The notes beneath the pieces were generated by a model. The model was not told the origin of the DNA. It did no database searches and was given only the letters and a program-made list of their open reading frames with translations. DNA of 64,000 bases, taken from contig CM082583.2 of NCBI GenBank assembly GCA_040954595.2, positions 6,510,001 through 6,574,000 of the forward strand. Direction: 5' to 3'. Both the position numbers and the translations under genes were made by a program. Positions 58,901 through 64,000 of this stretch are shown here, in pieces (the first letter of the stretch is position 1; each line of letters begins with the position of its first letter). The stretch is from Balanoglossus misakiensis. Lineage: Eukaryota > Hemichordata.

Positions 58901-61432
58901 GCCTATAGTGCAAGTGGAATAAAACTATTATTATTATTATTATTAAAACAAGATTCCAGCACAAGAAGGCATCAACACACAAACATGCCAAATTTACCAT
59001 ATATGGCTACATCAGACCTTGCAGAGTTGAAAAAAGGCTGTAGAGTCTTACCTTATTGGGCATATCTATATTACAACCTGATTGGTGGAGAGTTTGGACA
59101 ATAGGTAAGGCACCATCCCTGCATGCTGCGTGCAGGGCAGTATCACCAAACTGAAAAAGAGAAAAAAAATAAACACAAAATTATTTGATTCGGAAATCTG
59201 CTTTTGGAGAAATGCAGGATCTGGAAGTAAAAAAGGAAGTGTTTGACAGAATCACTGAAAATCTGACTTCTCATGAATCTCGTCTTTGTTGTAAAGTTCA
59301 CTGGCCTGGGGCAGATACATGTATTAGGATCAAGAGTCAGGACATTTGAAATCCACAAAATCTAAAGGACACACATGATGAAGACTTAAACACTTATGTC
59401 AACACTTGTACATATCAATGTAATGGTAACTCGTGATGGACTATTGTAGTTGCAACACTAAACATGACTGCAGGCTGATGCGTGGCTGCTGAAATGAACA
59501 TCCTGAAAAATCATTAACATGGATTACAACATGTAAAGCTGCATCAGCAATGCTAACGAATAAAAGATGCATGAACTGATATGGAATTAATTACATGTTT
59601 GACCGAGCATCCATATTTGTTAATGAAATGATGATGATAAATAATATGATGTGGAGCCATAGAGTCCAGTATAAATGTAGCATTTTTATCTAAAATAATG
59701 TGTTAGCTGTGCATATTTGCTTTTATTTTTGCATGTGCATTTCTATTTTTTTTAAATATGTGTACCCTTTATTTCAGGTAAAGTCATCCAACAAAAGTGT
59801 TTTCTATTCTGTACTGTCTATGAAACCACACACACAACATCAGTCCATCTACGGATGCTACATCAAACAATGAGAATGTAACAGACAGTTTACCTTATCC
59901 TGGCCATCCAATCTACAACCCTCTTCACACAAATATTGCACAATATGATCATGATGTCGACGTACGGCCAAGTGCAGTGCACTCTGCCCATGCTTGTCAG
60001 TTTCATCGAGCAGTGCACCGCTTTCGGTTAGGCAGTGTACAATGTCTAAATGACCCCGGACAGCACCGCACAACAGCGGTGTTTCACCGTCCTAAGAAGT
60101 GAGATAAAAACAACAAACCTCAAAGTCACACGCACAGATGCAAGTCAATGTGGTGAGAAACGAACAAACAGGCCAAAAATCACATGCACATTGAAAACAG
60201 TTTTGAAACAAAAAGAACAAGGTGGGTCAATGGATGTTAGTTAACCAACATATTACGTTAAAAACTGACAGACATATGCATTCTTGTGTAAAACTGTTGA
60301 TTCTCGATGATATTGGATTTCAATGCATTGACACATTCTACACATTCCCGAAACCAATACTAGTACATGGGAATACAGATTTGCATAATGCTACACAAAA
60401 CACCTGTTACATCCTAGACTAGTTGACAAAAACTTCATGATGTTTTTTTTCATCTTCATTTGAATTGTACGCAAAGTAACCAGTTGATAACACAGCACAG
60501 TTGGAGTTTTGTCTCAAACATTCAAATTTACAAATGGCAGTATTTCAAAACAAAAGTCCATGGATGTGTGAATTTCAAAACAAAAAGTTCACAATTATAT
60601 GAATGCAGACATTTGAGCAGTTGGTTGTTTTTTCGGCCGATGTGAAAATGCATCATGCTGTTTAATGTTGGCGTTTTTACATTACTGTAGCAGGCACACA
60701 GCCATTTCCTGCAGAACCGACAATTGCAGAGCGATGACCGGCTTTCATTTTCAGCATGCCGCAAAAATGCATTTTTACACACAAATTGATCAGGAGTCCA
60801 GTCTTTGCTGAATATGATTTAGCACCCTGTCATAAGCAAAAGTGAAAATGCTTTTTTTTCCAAAAAAGTCAGAAACAGGCAGTCAATTGGTACTAATATG
60901 GACCTGACCACATTTAGTTTTCCGAAACCCGTTCTTAAAATTAAAAGCAGACTCACAGTTCATTCTATGGGATGTTTCCAATCACTGAATTCAACGGAAA
61001 GCTGTACTTTTCAAAACAATCCCACAAAATCAAACAGTATTCCTGGCCTTCTTCTTCGGAAATCTCAAGATATTCGTTCTCACCTTGTTCTGAATGCTAG
61101 TTTTGCATGCTGCATTACACAGCACCTGGACAACATTGTAATAACCATGCCAGGCTGCAGAATGTAACGCCGTTTCGCCGTCTTTGTCTTGGATGTCTGT
61201 ATCAGCGCAAATGATACAAAGATAGTCCACCACGTCTACCTGGCCATAACGACTCGCTACATGCATAGGTGTCTCTCCAGACTGAAAAAAAATAAAGGAA
61301 AATTGTTCAAATATTAAATATAAGAAAGAACCCAGAAGTTTTGGACAACAATCCTAACATATGAAGATGTACACAGCTGCAGCAGATTGTCATTGCGGAA
61401 CCATGTTGCTGCAGATTACACAGTGAATCGGC

Positions 61433-61496
<64 letters not shown>

Positions 61497-61512
61497 CGAC
61501 GATGACGATGAC

Positions 61513-61583
<71 letters not shown>

Positions 61584-63989
61584 CAATGATGATGATGTGT
61601 GCTTACCCTATTTTGCTCATTGACTGGACAGTTGTGTTCATGTAAATATTTAATGACTTCCACGTGACCCTGTCTGGCAGCCCAGTACACTGCATTGTCA
61701 CCATGCTGAAATGAAAGCAGTCGATATTTTAAAATTCATTCTCACGAGACTCGTATTTGTTCCTATACTTCTGACAAAGGAAGTCTATGATAGTGACAGA
61801 CAGCCTCCATCCATTATCAGTTCATTACAGCAATCCCGAATGCACCAATGAATTACCTTTCAAGTATCTCTCGTATCTTAGAGTCTCATATGATATTATC
61901 CATTTTCGAGACTTTTATTTATCTGTGTATCACAACCAATTTATATTTAAAGCTAAATGTCACCACCTGTAAAATTCTTATCAATTCTTCCACTAGAAAT
62001 CCTCAAAAATCTACTGTCTAGTGAATTCCTATTGAAAGTCGCATTTCTCGCAAACTTCCCACTCAAATGAAGTCGTGCAAATATTGTGTAATTTCCTCAC
62101 TGACAGTTAATGATACACTTATGGCATTTGTAAAATTCATCTTCTACTCTTTGTATTTCAACTTTTAAGGATTGATTTCAGCCAAGAATCTCATCATTAG
62201 AGGGGAAAAAATCCTAGAAGGTTAGCATTAACATAAAATATACTTATTCATACACGTGTTTACAATGCTTCATACGTAAAGCGTAAAATGTTTCATCAAG
62301 CTCAAACATGCTGTATTTTACTTGAGCTCTTTGCACAGCAGTTGAATTCCGATGTGTATTTTACATTCATGGCCCAAAAAGTTTAAACATTATTTCAAAG
62401 AGGTACAATTTTCACTCAACATCATAATTAATCCTCCATCATCACACACATATACGGTGACATTACTGTTCTGACAAAGCAACCATTCACATGTAGTGTG
62501 TTAAAGTTATACACACATTCTCCATTACAGCAGCAAAAATCTTCAGGCACAGTATGTTTTTTTCCAGTATTATTTGTCAGAATTTTTTTCAGATACACCC
62601 TGTGTCAGCAAAGCCGAACACTAGTATTTCAACCTACTTTTAAGCAGAATAAACAACAGTAGCTGATCCATGGGATAAAAATAGATACAATCAAAACATT
62701 CTTGCTACTCTCTAACGATTTATCCCTAGTTTGGAGCCAATTTGGCATAACAGTTACAGCCAATCATTTTCCAAAGCAGCAATGGATGGCGGTAAGGAAC
62801 ACCTCTTCAGGCAAAATGTTGAAGAATTCCCAGGTACTCAAGACCCATATTTCCAATAATACAAATCAAGCCTTCGGGCTCCATTTCTCCTTGTAAATCC
62901 AAACGTTTTAGTCTGTTCCTATAACTTTTCCAGTCATAAAAGTACATGTATGTGCATTTGGCTGGACAGTGTGACCTCGGTCCCTGGATGCAGTGCACTG
63001 ACTCAGTCTTCATCATGATTTATAACAAGAGGCACACTCTTGCAATTACCAACATGGTCTTCAGAACAAAACCTGTGATTGGAGAACACTGTTGGAAAGT
63101 CACAAGTGGCAATTGCCCATAAGGTGGATTAATAATATGCGCTGGACTTACTTTGTCTTTCATATCAATAGTTGCTCCTTTCTCTCGGAGATAATTCAGA
63201 ATCTGGATATGGCCGTATCCCGCAGCCATATGCACTGCTGTCTCCCCATGCTGCAGGAAATAAATACATCAGTGAGAAAATGGTACGTGGTTTTATCAAA
63301 AGTCACAATGTAATACACAATATATTCTATGCTACACTGAGATGTCTTGACAAACCAAATTTAATATTTGAAATGTAGAAAATTACATATGTTTTTGTCT
63401 GATACAGTTTGATCAAGGAACAGAGGTAGAGAGTTAGACAAGATGTCTATACAACAGACACTAAAACCTCCACACTGCGATCTGACTATAACTGTTTTTC
63501 ATACAGTCTATTGTTCAGAGCGCAGTCGAGAATGGAGTCAAATAACAAAAAGAGATGCATATAACAAGTGAAATAAAATACACTGGTCGGGCATCAGGTT
63601 AATGTGGGAGAAAACTCTCGTTCTTCTGTACATGGCCACTTCAGTGGATGACAAAAGGAATCTACAACAGCTCCTAAATCAACTTATGACCTGTTGCTAC
63701 GGTTACCCTACAACAATCTTGATCCCTGGGGGGATGGTGCACATGTTTACGACATGAACTGTTTTTTAAAACCTCGGGGGTGTTGAGTCAGCAGAGAAAG
63801 ACTGTTCTCTTTCCAAAAGAGATGACTGTGTTCAAAGTGTTTTATCACCTTATTTTTCTGGTCTGGATCAAAACTGGTCAGGTGCTCCACCAGTTCTGTG
63901 ATGCCGTTAAAGTTGCCGTCTTCAATCGCATGAAACACAGCCATCAGAACGAACGACTCGTCTTCATCGATCAAGTCCCCGCTAGATTT
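54686..63989 (-). CDS. DAPK1: Death-associated protein kinase 1 (partial, 3' part)
   Basis: Thirteen exons encode the last 1066 aa: 63989-63849, 63250-63152, 61705-61607, 61281-61084, 60091-59894, 59150-59052, 58816-58718, 58600-58523, 58201-57886, 57568-57374, 56702-56443, 56278-56090 and 55915-54686. DAPK1 is a calmodulin-regulated Ser/Thr kinase scaffold that promotes apoptosis and autophagy. The order of segments matches the human protein: SFVLMAV linker, eight full ankyrin repeats plus a partial ninth, a ROC GTPase domain (P-loop GHTGVGKT; WEFGG; THPD), a COR region, then a death domain (LLDPPEPMGRDWCLLALSLGL... LILRLRELGRMDAVEVV). The tail ends in SSVASR, close to the human SSVVSR. The kinase and calmodulin-binding exons lie beyond base 64000. 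No frameshift or internal stop is seen. Confidence 0.95.
56443..58201 (-). CDS. DAPK1: DAPK1 ROC GTPase exons
   Basis: Three exons (58201-57886, 57568-57374, 56702-56443) encode the ROC domain. GHTGVGKTT is the nucleotide-binding P-loop. A Ser/Arg-rich insert follows, as in vertebrate DAPK1. AGEFSVWEFGG is the switch II region and THPD takes the place of the usual NKxD base-recognition motif. In the known family this module binds GTP and modulates kinase activity. Confidence 0.9.
56703..57373 (-). other. DAPK1 intron with G run and partial CTCF-like core
   Basis: Contains a run of about 12 G (56786-56797) and AGGGGGCGCT at 56906-56915, which matches only the 3' part of the CTCF consensus. 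No other feature is seen. Confidence 0.5.
57765..57855. mobile_element. Diverged copy of the 90-bp inverted-repeat element
   Basis: Aligns by eye with 51724-51813 over most of its length: CCATGGTT, AGTCCAAA, AAATTGGACCTCTG and GGGTGAAAG blocks. Its left terminus is eroded. It lies in a DAPK1 intron about 30 bases after the donor at 57886. Confidence 0.6.
58718..63250 (-). CDS. DAPK1: DAPK1 ankyrin-repeat exons
   Basis: Six exons of exactly 99 or 198 nt, all phase 0, each encode one or two 33-residue ankyrin repeats. Repeats begin HGETAVHMAA, HGDNAVYWAA, SGETPMHVAS, DGETALHSAA, DGETPLLCGA, HGQSALHLAV, FGDTALHAAC and HGVTPLMLSA. A 26-aa exon (58600-58523, DGLTAEQVAV) caps the array before the ROC domain. 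The repeat number and order match those of vertebrate DAPK1 as I know it. Confidence 0.93.
58925..58945. repeat. Short (ATT)n repeat
   Basis: About seven ATT units in a DAPK1 intron between ankyrin exons. Confidence 0.8.
59151..59893 (-). other. DAPK1 intron, no features seen
   Basis: AT-rich intron between ankyrin exons. I see no repeat, RNA gene or coding signal. Confidence 0.6.
60092..61083 (-). other. DAPK1 intron, no features seen
   Basis: An AT-rich intron of about 1 kb between ankyrin exons, without recognisable content. Confidence 0.6.
61433..61597. repeat. (GAT)n trinucleotide microsatellite
   Basis: About 165 bp of GAT repeats with a GAC-rich interruption near 61495-61515. It lies in a DAPK1 intron and its right edge is about 10 bases from the exon donor at 61607. 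Confidence 0.95.
61706..63151 (-). other. DAPK1 intron, no features seen
   Basis: An AT-rich intron of 1.4 kb between the first two ankyrin exons. Nothing recognisable. Confidence 0.6.
63251..63848 (-). other. DAPK1 intron, no features seen
   Basis: Intron between the linker exon and the first ankyrin exon. Nothing recognisable. Confidence 0.6.
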
Positions 63990-64000
63990 CTGAAATGACA

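Noticed and set aside
61307-61690. Ankyrin frame continuing into a poly-His tract
   Set aside because: The exon ends at 61607 at a GTAAGC donor; the His run is intronic microsatellite.

Overview
The window looks like nuclear DNA of an invertebrate animal. Gene density is low: four recognisable genes in 64 kb. Coding exons are GC-rich and sit in AT-rich introns with canonical GT-AG sites, alongside many microsatellites and short inverted-repeat transposons. The gene families present (a GnRH/corazonin-type peptide receptor, HACD3, DAPK1 and an Rv2258c-like methyltransferase) fit an invertebrate deuterostome such as a hemichordate, lancelet or echinoderm. That placement is inference, and I cannot name the species.

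Layout: (1) 123-20575, + strand, a complete three-exon class A GPCR with two large introns holding non-autonomous transposon relics and hairpins. (2) 20576-23191, intergenic. (3) about 23192-37727, a 14.5-kb array of an 88-bp AT-rich satellite, some 160 copies in one orientation, with short inverted-orientation blocks at both ends and a 22-bp perfect terminal inverted repeat. (4) 39112-41463, - strand, a complete four-exon SAM-dependent methyltransferase. (5) 41464-47618, intergenic, with no recognised gene. (6) 47619-51212, - strand, a complete 11-exon HACD3 (very-long-chain 3-hydroxyacyl-CoA dehydratase with a p23/CS domain). (7) 51213-54685, spacer that probably includes the DAPK1 3' UTR. 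(8) 54686-63989, - strand, the C-terminal three quarters of DAPK1 (ankyrin repeats, ROC-COR GTPase module, death domain). Its kinase exons lie beyond the right edge.

The four genes do not form a pathway or operon. The three right-hand genes share one strand, and the receptor converges on them across the satellite block. All exon boundaries were read by eye. For each complete gene the exon phases join without conflict and the total is a multiple of three (386, 376 and 373 aa).

The most unusual structure is the satellite. It has TIR-like ends, a near-palindrome in every unit, and at least two nested levels of higher-order duplication. Other notable items are a Harbinger-like MITE with a clean TTA duplication, a long imperfect hairpin in receptor intron 1, and microsatellites that start within a few to about 40 bases of 5' splice sites in four introns of the three minus-strand genes.
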